This document shows positions 11,206 through 22,323 of a stretch of 64,000 nucleotides of DNA, piece by piece (positions within the stretch are counted from its first letter, which is position 1; each line of letters starts with the position of its first letter). The notes below the pieces were generated by a model that ran no database searches, had not been told where the DNA came from, and was given only the letters and a program-made list of their open reading frames with translations. Source of the stretch: Abelmoschus esculentus. Lineage: Eukaryota > Streptophyta > Magnoliopsida > Malvales > Malvaceae. Made by a program: the position numbers and the translations under genes. The stretch is taken from positions 14,288,001 to 14,352,000 of the forward strand of contig JAUCBN010000037.1 in assembly GCA_035048815.1 (NCBI GenBank), in the 5' to 3' direction.

Positions 11206-13587
11206 ACGATATATTGATATAACGGTATAATTGCTATGAGCGTTATAAAATAGACGGTATATATCATATAACTCTGTTACAGGGCAAGGGACAAACAATG
11301 CACGAAGCTTTTGATTTTATAAAACCAAAAATTTCATTTTAGGTAGGGCTTAAAATGAATTAAGTTAAATATTTTAAATATAAATTTTAAATTAATCATA
11401 AAATATATTTAAAAATAAAATCTTATTATATTTTATATATTTTAAATTATTTTATACTTATTTATTTTTTAAAATTAAAGATCATATCTTAATAAATTAT
11501 ATATTGATTCTAAATTTTTAAACTGTCTATGATATTCAATAACCACATTAAAATTTAAATAAATTCAAATTAAATCATATTAAACTTTTAAATGATAATA
11601 AATTATTTTATTATTATTTTCTTTATTCACAAAGTTTCATTTATTAAACTTTTTGTCATTTACCTTAACAAACACTAACAATTTAAAACAATTAGTAAGA
11701 TCATGACTAGGCAAATTTTTATAGATATAAAATATGATTTCAGAACTCGTATAGTCTTTCGTAAGAGTGTGTATTATTCGATTTTAATCGAATTAATAGA
11801 TTAAACCGAAATTATTTCAGTTAATTTGGTCGATTAATTTTTGATAAATTCAGTTAACGATTATTCTTTTTTGAAAATTCAGTTACATGTTAATTCGGTT
11901 CGAAATCAATTAATTAACTGAATTAATCGAAATTATTATATATTAATTATTATATATATTTATTTTTAATCATTTAACTTTTAAAAAATTATAAAATATT
12001 TATTAAAATTTTTTATATTGTAAAATGGTGACTAAATTTTTATTAAATTAATATAAAATAAAAGTTTAGTGACTAAAAAATATTTTAGCATAATTTAGTG
12101 ACCTATTATGTAATTTAACTAAAATTTATAATAAATTTCAGTTTCTTCGGTTAATTCGACTAATTAACCGAAATAATTTTGGTTCATTTAATTTGTTTAA
12201 AGGTAATTCGGTTCAGTTAACAGTTAAGATTTTAAATATTTTAGTAAATTTGGTCAATCAAATTAACCAAATGTACTCTTTCGAATATTATATATTTTAA
12301 TTAATTAATATTCAAATATTAAAAAATTAAACATATAATAGTATCAACGTAATTTAAATTATGATTCCAAATAAAGCAAATTTTGAAATCCAATGGTAAT
12401 TTATAATAAAGAAATCTCATCATAGGGTTTCTTTTGTTCTGTTGTAGCAGCCAGCAGGCCGAGGCCGACAAGTTGAAAACTTCAGCTAAAGGGTTACCTG
12501 TTCGAGCTTTGCTCCTCTGTCGCCGTTTTAAAAAATTTTGCCTGAAAATATTCCCCATCTCCTCCGCCTACATCTCCGGCCAGGTAAATTTCTTCTTCCA
12601 CGCCAATTTATTTCCCGAAAAAGCTAATTACTCGCAAACCCAAAGTTTACCTGCTCAAATTTGGTCACTTTAGGTCTTATTTCACTGTACAATCTTGGAT
12701 TTGAAGTTCTAAATTCTTGCATTCGCTCCTTAAACTTAGGGTATTTTCTCTTGAAGCTAAAGATCGATTTCGTTTCTGGAATCTTGTTTAGCTGAAGGTT
12801 TGGATTATTAAAAATGTGGTCTTTACCTTGCTTTGTTACCCAAAATAAAGCGTACTATTGAACGAATCCGAATGGGTCTTTGGTTATGTATGATTAATTG
12901 TTCATAATTTTATGCTTTACTTCTTAAAACATTGCTTTTAGGTTGGTAGTGTTCATAATGAGATGAACTATAAAATGATGAATGATGGGGTTTTATTTGC
13001 TAGAAAAAGATTTTAATTGTTTGTGGCTTTTGTTTTAATTTATCATTTTCTGGGAAGTCTTTTAGTTCATTTGTTACTGGTTCTTTCAGGTTGAAGGTGA
13101 TTATGTTTAGTGGATATATCCTGGAGAGGGCTCGTGATCTTTTCGGGTATGCTCTGGTCCTGACGCTTTTGTTATACAGGATGAATCGTTGGATTGTGTA
13201 ACGGCTCAGATCATGATACGATTTCAAAAGTATTTGAGTTACCATTATGTCTGAGATATATGTTAAATGTAGGAAAGAAATTCGTTTTGTTGTTTCTAAT
13301 TTTCGAGTCCATATGACATAGAAATTGCTATCAGTCGAGTTATATTATTGGTAAACCAGAAGTTGAATTAAACTAAGAACTTAGAGTTTGCTCAATATTT
13401 GTATCTTATGTTTAGTTCGAGTTTGAGTTCAAATCTTCGTAATGGATGGTATAATAGAGCAGGCATCAGATATGATATACGTGAAAAGTTGAGTAAGGTT
13501 TAACGCTATCTGAATTTGCAGGTGTTCTGTCTGTAGTATTTATTCTGAAAGATTCCATTTCAATTATCCCCTTGGTTGGTAAAAACT

Positions 13588-14856
13588 ATGCTACCGACTG
13601 GGGAAAAAGATACTCATCTTCGTGATAGCAACAATCAAAAAGTTCACCCCCAACCCATGGAAGAGAGCAAGAACCAGAGTCCCGAAGCTGTAGAAGCTCT
13701 CGTATCCAAATTATTTACGAACATATCCTCCCTCAAGTCGGCTTATATTCAGCTACAAACTGCTCATACTCCCTATGACCCTGAAAAGATCCAAGCTGCT
13801 GATAAACTTGTAATATCTGAGCTGAAGAATCTATCTGAACTGAAGCACTTCTACAGGGAAAAGAACCCTAAGCCAGTGTGCGTTTCTCCTCAAGATTCTC
13901 GCTTAGCTGCTGAGATCCAAGAACAACAGAGCCTGCTCAAAACCTATGAGGTTATGGTTAAGAAATTTCAGTCTGAAATTCAGAATAAGGATTCTGAGAT
14001 TCGACAGTTGCAGCAGCAAATTGAAGAAGCAAACCAGAAGAGAGTGAAACTCGAAAAGAATATAAAGCTTAGGGGCTTGTCTATGAAGGAAACTGAAAGC
14101 TCTGGGGAATTGAATGGAGTCTTTCCTGTGGATTTGACACCTGAGCTCTTCACATCAGCTGTTGAATCTGCTTTCAAAGCTATTCATGATTTTTCTAAAC
14201 CATTAATCAACATGATGAAAGCTGCTGGCTGGGACCTTGATGCTGCCGCGAACTCAATTGAGCCCAACATTGTTTATGCCAAGAGAGCACACAAGAAATA
14301 CGCATTCGAGTCTCACATTTGCCAGAGGATGTTCAGTGGGTTTCAACAGGAGAATTTCTCCATTAAATTAGATAACGCTACGGTCAATAAAGTTAGTTTC
14401 TTCCACCAATATCTGACTCTGAGGGAGATGGATCCATTGGACATGTTGGGACAGAATCCTGATTCCTTATTCGGGAAATTTTCCCAGAGCAAGTACCTGA
14501 TGGTTGTTCATCCAAAGATGGAAGCTTCATTCTTTGGAAATTTGGACCAGCGTAATTACATAATGGGAGGTGGACATCCTAGGACTCCATTTTACCAAGC
14601 CTTTCTGAAATTGGCTAAATCTATTTGGCTTTTGCATAGGCTAGCTTACTCATTCGACCCTAACGTGAAAGTCTTTCAAGTTAAAAAGGGAAATGAGTTC
14701 TCAGAGATCTACATGGAAAGTGTAGAAAAGAATTTGATAATGGACGAAACCAATGAGAAGCCCAAGGTTGGGCTAATGGTCATGCCTGGCTTTTGGCTTG
14801 GTGGCAGTGTCATCAAGAGCCGAGTTTATCTTTCTGGAATGAAGGTTAACGAGTAA
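13588..14856 (+). CDS. DUF641 / GIL1-like (gravitropic in the light) protein
   Basis: A single coding exon of 422 residues. The frame opens at a TTG 12 bases upstream, but the ATG at 13588 (MLPTGEKDTH) gives the family's usual start and length. The transcript probably has 5'-UTR exons: exon-like text ends at a GTAAAT donor near 12583, and an acceptor lies at 13521. The domain order is an acidic N-terminal helical region (EALVSKLFTNISSLKSAYI), a DPEKIQAADKLVISELKNLSE block, a coiled coil (about 105-160) rich in Gln/Glu/Lys, and a conserved C-terminal half with NMMKAAGWDLDAAANSIEP, HKKYAFESHICQRMF and VGLMVMPGFW. Relatives act in light-dependent negative gravitropism (GIL1) or are uncharacterised. 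This protein looks closest to the shorter, about 425-residue subgroup. Confidence 0.92.
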   Translation: MLPTGEKDTHLRDSNNQKVHPQPMEESKNQSPEAVEALVSKLFTNISSLKSAYIQLQTAHTPYDPEKIQAADKLVISELKNLSELKHFYREKNPKPVCVSPQDSRLAAEIQEQQSLLKTYEVMVKKFQSEIQNKDSEIRQLQQQIEEANQKRVKLEKNIKLRGLSMKETESSGELNGVFPVDLTPELFTSAVESAFKAIHDFSKPLINMMKAAGWDLDAAANSIEPNIVYAKRAHKKYAFESHICQRMFSGFQQENFSIKLDNATVNKVSFFHQYLTLREMDPLDMLGQNPDSLFGKFSQSKYLMVVHPKMEASFFGNLDQRNYIMGGGHPRTPFYQAFLKLAKSIWLLHRLAYSFDPNVKVFQVKKGNEFSEIYMESVEKNLIMDETNEKPKVGLMVMPGFWLGGSVIKSRVYLSGMKVNE

Positions 14857-15584
14857 GTTACCAGCACCATGCAAATCTATCTAGAGTTTAATGAGTAATG
14901 CACATACGTACCAATATAGCGTGCCGTTCATCTTTTTGATTTGCTGTTATTGCTGTAGCTATACAATCTAGTAATTGTATCTTGTCATCGCAGCTCACTG
15001 TTTCTCGGTAAAGTTCCTTTGTCTTTGTGTGCTTCAACTGTTCTTCTAGGTTCAGTTGCCTGCAAGTATGCAGCAAGTCAGTCCCATGATTTGAACACAT
15101 CTGTTTCTATGCTTTTCTTGTGCCCTTAGATTACTGAAAGAGCAGATGCAAGGGGAAAGGCTATGGTTATGAAACGTTCATTTCGAAGATAGTGTTTGAT
15201 CATTAATGTTTCCCTTTCGTACTAAGTAAATTATGTTACCTGTTTTTTCTATTACAAGTATCACATTCACATAGAGAAGATTCATCGTATCAATGAAAGA
15301 TATTGGGGTCTTAAAAATTCAGGTTACGAAAAGCTACACCTTTGATTGATTGTGTGGGTTTGATTTTGAGGAGAAACCACTCAATCACATGATCTTTGAG
15401 GCTTCCCCGCTTGCAAATAGAATCCAGTAGGCTTAATTTAACCTTCATTTTCAAGTTTTCTTTGTTGCCATTTCGATTATTTAGGGCAAGGCGTTGAGTA
15501 ATCTAGACCGATTCATATTGCACATCTAATTTTAGTGAATGAGTCTTCTTGGTGGAATTTTTCTCTACGCAAGGGTCAAGGTTA

Positions 15585-15990
15585 GGGGTGATAACGAGTT
15601 GAACTGGGTCAGGCTCGTAAATAGTTATATCGGGCTTGAGCCTCGGCGAGTTCGAAATTTTAGGCTCGAGTTCGGTTTGAAAAAAATACTATCAAGCTCG
15701 GTTCGGGTTTGAAGCTCGTCAGGCTCGATTCAACTCAAAATGAACAATTTTATTATATTTTTAGTTAATTTATTTTTAATGAATTTCTCCTAATTTTTTT
15801 ACTAAAGATATTACTTTTAGTACATATATAATTATTTGAGCATGTCCACGAGCTTTTTGAGTTGAGCTTGAATCGGATCGACTCGTTAAGATTTTGAGTT
15901 AGAGTTTGAGTCGATCTTACTTGAGTTGAACTTTGACCAAGACGAATCCGAATAATTTCGTGAGCTGATTAGGCTCATTATCAGTCTTAT
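15585..15990. repeat. GAGCTCG-rich dispersed repeat
   Basis: Begins AGGGGTGATAACGAGTTG and ends near GAGCTGATTAGGCTCATTATC, with repeated GGCTCGAGTTCGG-like text. It resembles the better preserved hAT-type element at 36048-36639. No target duplication was found, and borders are approximate. Confidence 0.45.
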
Positions 15991-16514
15991 ACAAAACTTT
16001 GAACTTGAGATATTCTGAAGCTATATCATCTGCTTATCATTTGGACGAACCAGATGATATGATTTTCAAATCTTTTAATGCAACTCCTTAGCTGGTTCCC
16101 ATAAACGAAGGATCATGTTGGCCAAAGAAGCTTTTCTAGTTGCTTTCGGCCATGGGAATCGCCGAGGAACTAGTCTATAGCTCAAACCATGTTTTTCTTT
16201 TAAAATATTCGGAGTTTGTGATTATGCTTTTGAATGTGTTTGACCTAGAACATTTAGCACGTGCTCTTGTTCCATAATATGCTGCCAAAGTTGTAAAATC
16301 GAAAACACCCACATCTTAGACTTGTACCATGATCTTTGTACTAGAATGTTTTACTTTCTTCATTATTTTATTAGTTATTTGATCTTAATTCCACGTAAAC
16401 TGCAAGCTTAGCAATGGCTTTCCATGCGACAAGCTCTCTCAAGTCGTCTATATGTACTTTCCATACGCATTCATTCATGTCAATTCTCAGTTCAAACCCT
16501 TCACGCCTTCACCA

Positions 16515-17044
16515 ATGGCCAAGCTCCGCCTATTCCTGTTTTTCTTCTTTCTCTTCGTCTTTTACGTTAACACCGGCACGGATGAGTCATCCATAGCCGC
16601 ACCAAGACAATTGAGAGACTCGAAACAACTGAGAGGAAGGACCTTCATCGAGGCCTCATGCCAGACCACTCGGTATCCAACTTTATGCCTTAGATATCTC
16701 ACCCGCTTCGCCTACTCCAGCATTCAGAACGAGCAGCTTAGCCAATCGATCAGAGAGCTCCCCGATACAATTCGAACGACGGGATTGCTGATGACATTTT
16801 CTGGCACATAGATAACGTCGATACTTGGATTAGTGGTGCCCGAACCGATGCTAGCAATTGTGTCGACGAGTTTCCGGGGCGTAGGATGAGTAAAGTGAAG
16901 GCCACCACTAAAGTCAGAGTGACCAATGTTGCGCAGCTAACGAGCAATGCACTTTCACCAATATGCTGCAAGGTACCGATCTGCTGCCAACAAGAAGCCA
17001 TAAAGCTAATGCAATGTCAATACATGAAAATTCTATTGAATTAA
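16515..17044 (+). pseudogene. Invertase/pectin methylesterase inhibitor (PMEI) pseudogene
   Basis: The ATG at 16515 opens a hydrophobic signal peptide (MAKLRLFLFFFFLFVFYV). It is followed by the first conserved cysteine block FIEASCQTTRYPTLCLRYL. The frame stops at 16811. From about 16787 a different frame continues the family pattern: WHIDNVDTWISGARTDASNC, the VTNVAQLTSNALS helix, and a stop at 17044. The change of frame near GGGATTGCTGATG looks like a one-base loss. In addition, about 40-45 residues usually found between the first helices and the SQSIREL segment are missing. The family consists of small secreted four-helix inhibitors; this copy cannot encode one. It could instead be a divergent gene with assembly errors, but two independent defects make a relic more likely. 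Confidence 0.8.
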
Positions 17045-17181
17045 AGTGTGAATATTAAGTTTTGTTAAATAAAAATTTGAGTTATAAAATCTAGTTTGAG
17101 TAAAAAAAAAAAAGATTCAAATATAATTTATAGTAATTAATGAATCGATTTTTAAGTTTGAGTTGAGTCTCTCAGTTCTAT

Positions 17182-17443
17182 GAGAAATTATATTATGGGA
17201 TAGTCTCACCACGTCATCCATGAGACCGGCCAATAAAAAGCATCCATATAATTATTTTTTTTCACTTCACCATTTTACCAAGTGAATATTCACTAACATT
17301 TATTATAATTTAAGTTTAAAACAGTTTTTACCAAGTGAATATTCACTTGATAAAAATAATGAGGTAAAAAAAATTACATGAATGCTTTTTATTGGTCGGT
17401 CCCATAGATGACGTGGTGGGACTGTCCCATAATATAATTTCTC
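17182..17443. mobile_element. Mutator-like MITE with perfect 9-bp target duplication
   Basis: 262 bp. Both ends read GAGAAATTATATTATGGGA inward, and the inverted arms extend about 65 bp, including ACCACGTCATCCATGAGACC and its counterpart. The 9-bp CAGTTCTAT occurs at 17173-17181 and 17444-17452. A 9-bp duplication with long inverted ends is the Mutator-superfamily signature. The centre contains two copies of AAGTGAATATTCACT. Confidence 0.9.
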
Positions 17444-17454
17444 CAGTTCTATCT

Positions 17455-18010
17455 AATATATGTATATCATGTATGAAGAAATATCTATGTATATCATGTA
17501 GGGTTATAGAAAGTCGTTCAAATTGAAACCAATTAGTATCATAACATTATAAATATTTACAATTAAATTTGAATAAAAACTCGAACAACTTAACTCGAAT
17601 CGAATAAAATTTCAAATAAAATTTAAATTATAAAACATGACTCAACTCGACTAACTCAAATAATTTTTACTTGATACGATCAAATACTCACCACTAACAA
17701 CCAGTTAGTTTAATTAGATAAGATATTAGATTATTTGAACAGTCTCATGATTCAAATCTTGACTTCAAAATGAAATAAATTAGATTGAAAAGGTAAACCT
17801 CATAATAATCTTAACCGAATCAAACTCGAATAACTCAACGAGTGAATTTAATTTCTACCCGATTACTTCTGTCCCTTCCCTTCAGATATTTCACAAGATA
17901 CAGCATCTTATTCCCAACATTAACCAGTCCTGAAACAACGACAACACTTTGCAGTTCTTGGAGAAAAACCATGCACAGTTCCCTCAAACTTCTCAACTTT
18001 CATATCAGTT
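17455..18010. repeat. AT-rich debris with TCGAATAACTCG-type repeats
   Basis: Gene-free DNA between the PMEI relic and the 3' end of the PDLP gene. It has repeated AACTCGAATAACTC text, as also seen at 18500-18960 and around 21720-21830. There are no clear element borders. The last part probably belongs to the 3' UTR of the minus-strand PDLP gene. Confidence 0.35.
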
Positions 18011-18020
18011 TCAAGGTCCT

Positions 18021-20518
18021 TCAATCTGTGACAAGAAAAGTGCCAAAGTTATCATCTCTGCAAATGCAGTGACATGCAGAAGGAAATGAATTAGTCCAGA
18101 AAGATGTTTACGCTTAGATTTTCTGCAGATTGATAGCAGAACGACGATAATGGCTAGACCACCTAATACCCCCACGATTATTACTATTGTTCTTCCCATA
18201 TCATCTCTGTGCGGGGAATCTACACATACAAAGAAGCAGGCAAAAACGAATCAAAATCGACATGAGAAAGTCTGAGGCAAGACTGGAATGATTTTAGTGG
18301 AATCTTTCCAGGCTAAGGTCATGGCTATTGGCTATTGGCTACTGGGTAGAGCAAGATTCCCTGTGCTGTGCTGCTTTATTCGTCAGCCAATAATGCTGCT
18401 TTTAGAGAAAATCATAGGGTTCTTATTCGAAGGAAAAGAGGGAGATGGTGGAATGGGAATATAACACCTTTTTCATATATCAATAAAATTAAATACGTTT
18501 AATTTGGGGAATAAAATTTAACTCGATTTAAAAAATTAAATATTTTTATTTGATTTGAGTTATAAAATAAAAATTACGTAAATTTAAATTGATTCAATTT
18601 TTTTAAAATAAAATTTGAGTTATAAAATAAAAGTTCGAATAACTTAGAACTTTTACCGTCGAAACCCTTAATTTTTCTTGATATATATCAATATAAAAAT
18701 ATAAAGAAATATATGTCACATATGAAAAATATGATAAATGTATATGTATAACTTATATGATTAAAGAAAGTCACTTAAATTAGAATCAAACTATATTATA
18801 ACATGATAAATAATTAGAATTAAATTTATACAAAAACTTGAAAACTCAACTCAGATTTCATAAACTTGAGTCGAATAAAAAAATTCAAATAAAATTTTAG
18901 TCGTAAAATATGATGCTTCAACTCGAATAACTCAAAAAATTTTAACTCGATTCGATTGAACACTGAACCTTAGTTAACCTTAGTTTTGATGTTACCCATT
19001 AACTACTTAAAAGGGTTATAATTTATGGTAAATTATGTAAATCACCGTTAAGTTTTACTCTTAAATTTATTTTAGTCATTAAAGTTAATAAAAAAGTTTA
19101 ATTTACTCATTGAAGTTCAAACGTTAAACTTTTTTGTCACTGAAATTTAAACATTTAACGTTTTTTGACAACCCATCATTCACCACGTCGTTGTTCGATA
19201 CTAAATTTTATCATTCATTTCATCTTATCCCTTAAGTCTGAATTTAACCTTCATTTTATTGAAAATACCCCAAAATTCATGAATCAAACAAAAAACTTTT
19301 ATTTTATTTTTTTAATTTTCTCTCCTCCGTTGTTGAATAACATCTATTTTTAATATATTATTTTTCTTGTACCAATAAAATTCTCCATTGTTCTCCGATA
19401 AATAGAGGGTAGAAATCTTCCGTCTCTTTTTCATGCCTCCTTTGAAATTTTTTTAAAAAGTTAAATTTTAAACCTTAACCCTTATTTTTTATATCCTAAA
19501 TCCTAAACCCTATACCCTAAAAAAACACCTTACCCCTAATTCCCTAAACCCTAACCAAAACCTCTAACCTAGAACCCTAAACTCTAGACCCTCTAATTTG
19601 AAGTGGGGGCATAAACAGAAGCATAGAGAGGGGCAGACGATTTACACCCATAAATAGATATCAATAAAAGAGTGATGAACAACGTTAATATCTAAATTTT
19701 AAGGAGTAAATTAAAATTTTAAAATTTTAACAATTAAAATAAATTTGAAAATAAAGTCTGATTATGATTTAATTATATAATTTACGAAATAACTAATAAG
19801 GTATGCGAATTGTACCAGGAGATAGTTCAGCATAGTATCCAGCTGCCCAGTATCGAGCATAACACTGCCCTAAGAACACCCCAGCTGCTTCTGCCGATCC
19901 ACATAACCTTTTCAGTTCCCCCACAGCAACAGCAAGGCACGAAGAGCAATCACTCACGCTCAAGTCACCCAAACACTGAGCAAACCCCTCCACCAACCCA
20001 GACGAACTGACTTTAAAACCATTACCCGATTCCAAGTCGTCCAGAACGTCGTCTCTACGTCTGAAGAACTCAACATCTTTACTAACGCTTTTACTGCATT
20101 TCTTGAACTCCAGACTCGTATCAGGAACCCCCAAGAAATCATTATGATCGTATCTCAAATAGCAGCCTTCGAGTTGTAAAGTAGCACCGTTAGAGTATGG
20201 ACAGACCCAACGTATCTGGTTAACGGCACTTTGCATGCAACTTGTGCAGTCAGCCATCGACAAATCACCCCGGCATTGGTATAAGCCGAATACGGTGGCT
20301 TCGGGCGGCGTCGAGCTTCCATTTCCAATGGCATACGTATTGTAAGACACTTGAGTGGATGAGCTTACGACGGATGATAGAAAAGAGTTGAGGTTACCTC
20401 CGAATGGGGTGTTCGGTGCGTACTTATCTTGAGAGCAACCGGCATAGATAAAGATATTAGCTCCGACAAGATGACTAAAGCAACTAACAGAGAGTAAGAG
20501 AAAGAAGATCCCAAACAT
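18021..20518 (-). CDS. Plasmodesmata-located protein, PDLP6-like (two DUF26 domains)
   Basis: Three coding exons on the minus strand: 20518-19816, 18219-18112 and 18025-18021, giving 271 residues. The frame opens earlier at a TTG, but the ATG at 20518 gives MFGIFFLLLSVSCFSHLVGA, a signal peptide. Two DUF26 modules follow, each with the C-X8-C-X2-C pattern (CRGDLSMADCTSC and CLGDLSVSDCSSC). One transmembrane helix (about residues 245-265) and a very short cytosolic tail CRKSKH complete a type I protein. PDLPs sit in the plasmodesmal membrane and restrict cell-to-cell movement by promoting callose. The last exon supplies only two bases of the final His codon plus the stop, a layout supported by the PDLP6-like ending. 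Intron 1 (18220-19815) carries transposon sequence. The 5-nt terminal coding exon is inferred from splice sites and family pattern. Confidence 0.85.
19407..19649. mobile_element. CCCTAA-rich Mutator-like MITE inside the PDLP intron
   Basis: 243 bp. The left end is GGGTAGAAATCTTCCGTCTC; the right end, reverse complemented, is GGGTGTAAATCGTCTGCCCC. The 9-bp ATAAATAGA flanks both sides (19398-19406 and 19650-19658). The centre has runs of cctaaaccctaa. It lies in intron 1 of the PDLP gene, antisense to it or not depending on which end is taken as the start. Confidence 0.88.
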
Positions 20519-20841
20519 TTTTTTTCTCTTCAATTTGGCTCTGCTTTCTGGTTTGTGATTGATTTTCTTGGTTCATTTCTACTCATCCAAACAAAGTTGT
20601 GGTGGGATTGCCTCGAGCATCCTCACTGCCATTTTCGAGATGCTTGATAGAGACATTTATGGTGACAAACACTGTGCCAGGAAGAATAAAGCTCACTTTA
20701 ATTTGGTCAAGATTCTGATCATTAAAAAGGAAAAAGTAGTTCCATTCTTGAAAAAAAAAAAAGGGTCCCACTCAATTATGTCGTATTATATATTTAGTTT
20801 ATGTTAGTTACTTGTTTGTGATACTTTTTACTTACATTTAG

Positions 20842-21021
20842 GTGCCACCAGTCGGGTCAAGCAGATCATGGAAGTCTATGGAAATTGAAATTCAATCATT
20901 GCTTGAGAAACTGCTGGACATAAATGATGCTATGAGTAGATGTGCTGCATCTTCTGCACTGACCAGTTCTGTAACCCAGAGACTTGTAAGGCATAGAGAC
21001 ATACTACATGAGTTTGCTCAG
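20842..21021 (+). pseudogene. Lone exon of a GOS12-type Golgi SNARE
   Basis: A 60-codon open segment with a good acceptor (TTACATTTAG before 20842) and donor (CAG/GTTTAA at 21021). It encodes PPVGSSRSWKSMEIEIQSLL and, further on, LLDINDAMSRCAASSA and QRLVRHRDILHEFAQ. This matches the first internal exon region of GOS12-like v-SNAREs, which act in intra-Golgi transport. I cannot find the upstream start exon, the following FRRIKGNINSLREHAEL-type exon, or the C-terminal membrane anchor on either side. It is therefore treated as a stranded gene fragment, although its reading frame is undamaged. Confidence 0.75.
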
Positions 21022-22323
21022 GTTTAATCCACTGACTCAGCTTTATACACTTGTTTACATAAGTCAGATTATCGTGTTTAGTTACCGGGAACGGAGTTAG
21101 GATCAAATATTGGGAGGAAGTACTTAAAATGCTATTATAGCAAAACTAATTGGGAGGGGCTCCTGTCCGCTGAATGACTCTGTCCCTGCTTCTAGGACTT
21201 ATCTGCATTTGTTCCTAGCATGTTTATTGGCTACAGGTTTGAAGTTTGAATTGATCATTTTACTAAACATGTCACCATGAAGCTGCTTTGCTTCTGCAGA
21301 GACAAGCTCTGGCATGCTTATATCATGTTTGTTTGGTTTTGACAATGCTTACTAGGGTATTTGTACCTTCATTTGGAGTAGAATATAATTCTTCCATTCT
21401 ATTTCATAAGTTTTTTTTTTTTTTTTTATTTCAAATTATTTATGTAAGAGGGTGGAGTTCAAATTGTAAGATGATCCCAGGGCCAGCTGTGGGGTGAGGC
21501 TTCTGTTGATCTTCTGATTTTCAGGATGGAATTAAATTGTTCAGCCTATGGGGCAGTGGCTACTGTGCTCCAGGATGTAGGCCGAGCCCTGAGATGCTGA
21601 AAGAAGATATAAATGATTGTTTATCTTTATCGGACTCCTAGGGTTCTAAACCCCCACCCTAACAGGCTTTTCCATGCGCCACCCAATATATACACATTAG
21701 CGCTGAGCATTCGATAGAGTCGAATCAAAAATTTTTGAGTTATTCGAGTTGATACGTCCTATTTTATCATTCAAACTTTATTTGAAAAATTTTCGAGTCA
21801 ATTTGAGTTTATAAAATTCGAATCGAGTCGAGTTTCAAACTTTGGTACAAATTTAATTATAATTATTTATAATATTATAGTTCAAAGTAATAAGGACTTC
21901 TTCATATGTTTTCTTTGCATGTGTAAATAAGATTTTTAATACAATTTAATAAATCAATTGTCATAAAAATTATATAATATATTTATAATGATATTTTTTT
22001 ATAGGTAATACGTTACTTCATTAAAGTACGGTCTCATTAAAAATCGAATTGAAAGTGTCACCGGAAAATAATTTGAAACAATCAATCTTGAAATCAAGTA
22101 CAAACAAATATAAAACATTCATAAAATCAAAGCAAATTGTCCATCATCAAAAATCATAATATAGATACATTTTCGATTTCAAACAATTGAGACTAGATTG
22201 CAAAATTTTCAAAATTCAGTAACAAAAATATGAACTTACCAAAATTTAAGGACTTAACTGAAACTTTTAAATGATAGTACTATATAGATTTGAGTTTTTT
22301 TTTGGCTTACATATGAAGGAAAA

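Noticed and set aside
19480..19620. Interstitial telomere or ancient chromosome end suggested by cctaaaccctaa runs (also near 600, 30230 and 33280)
   Set aside because: The runs are degenerate, short, and sit at the same place inside a MITE family with 9-bp duplications.
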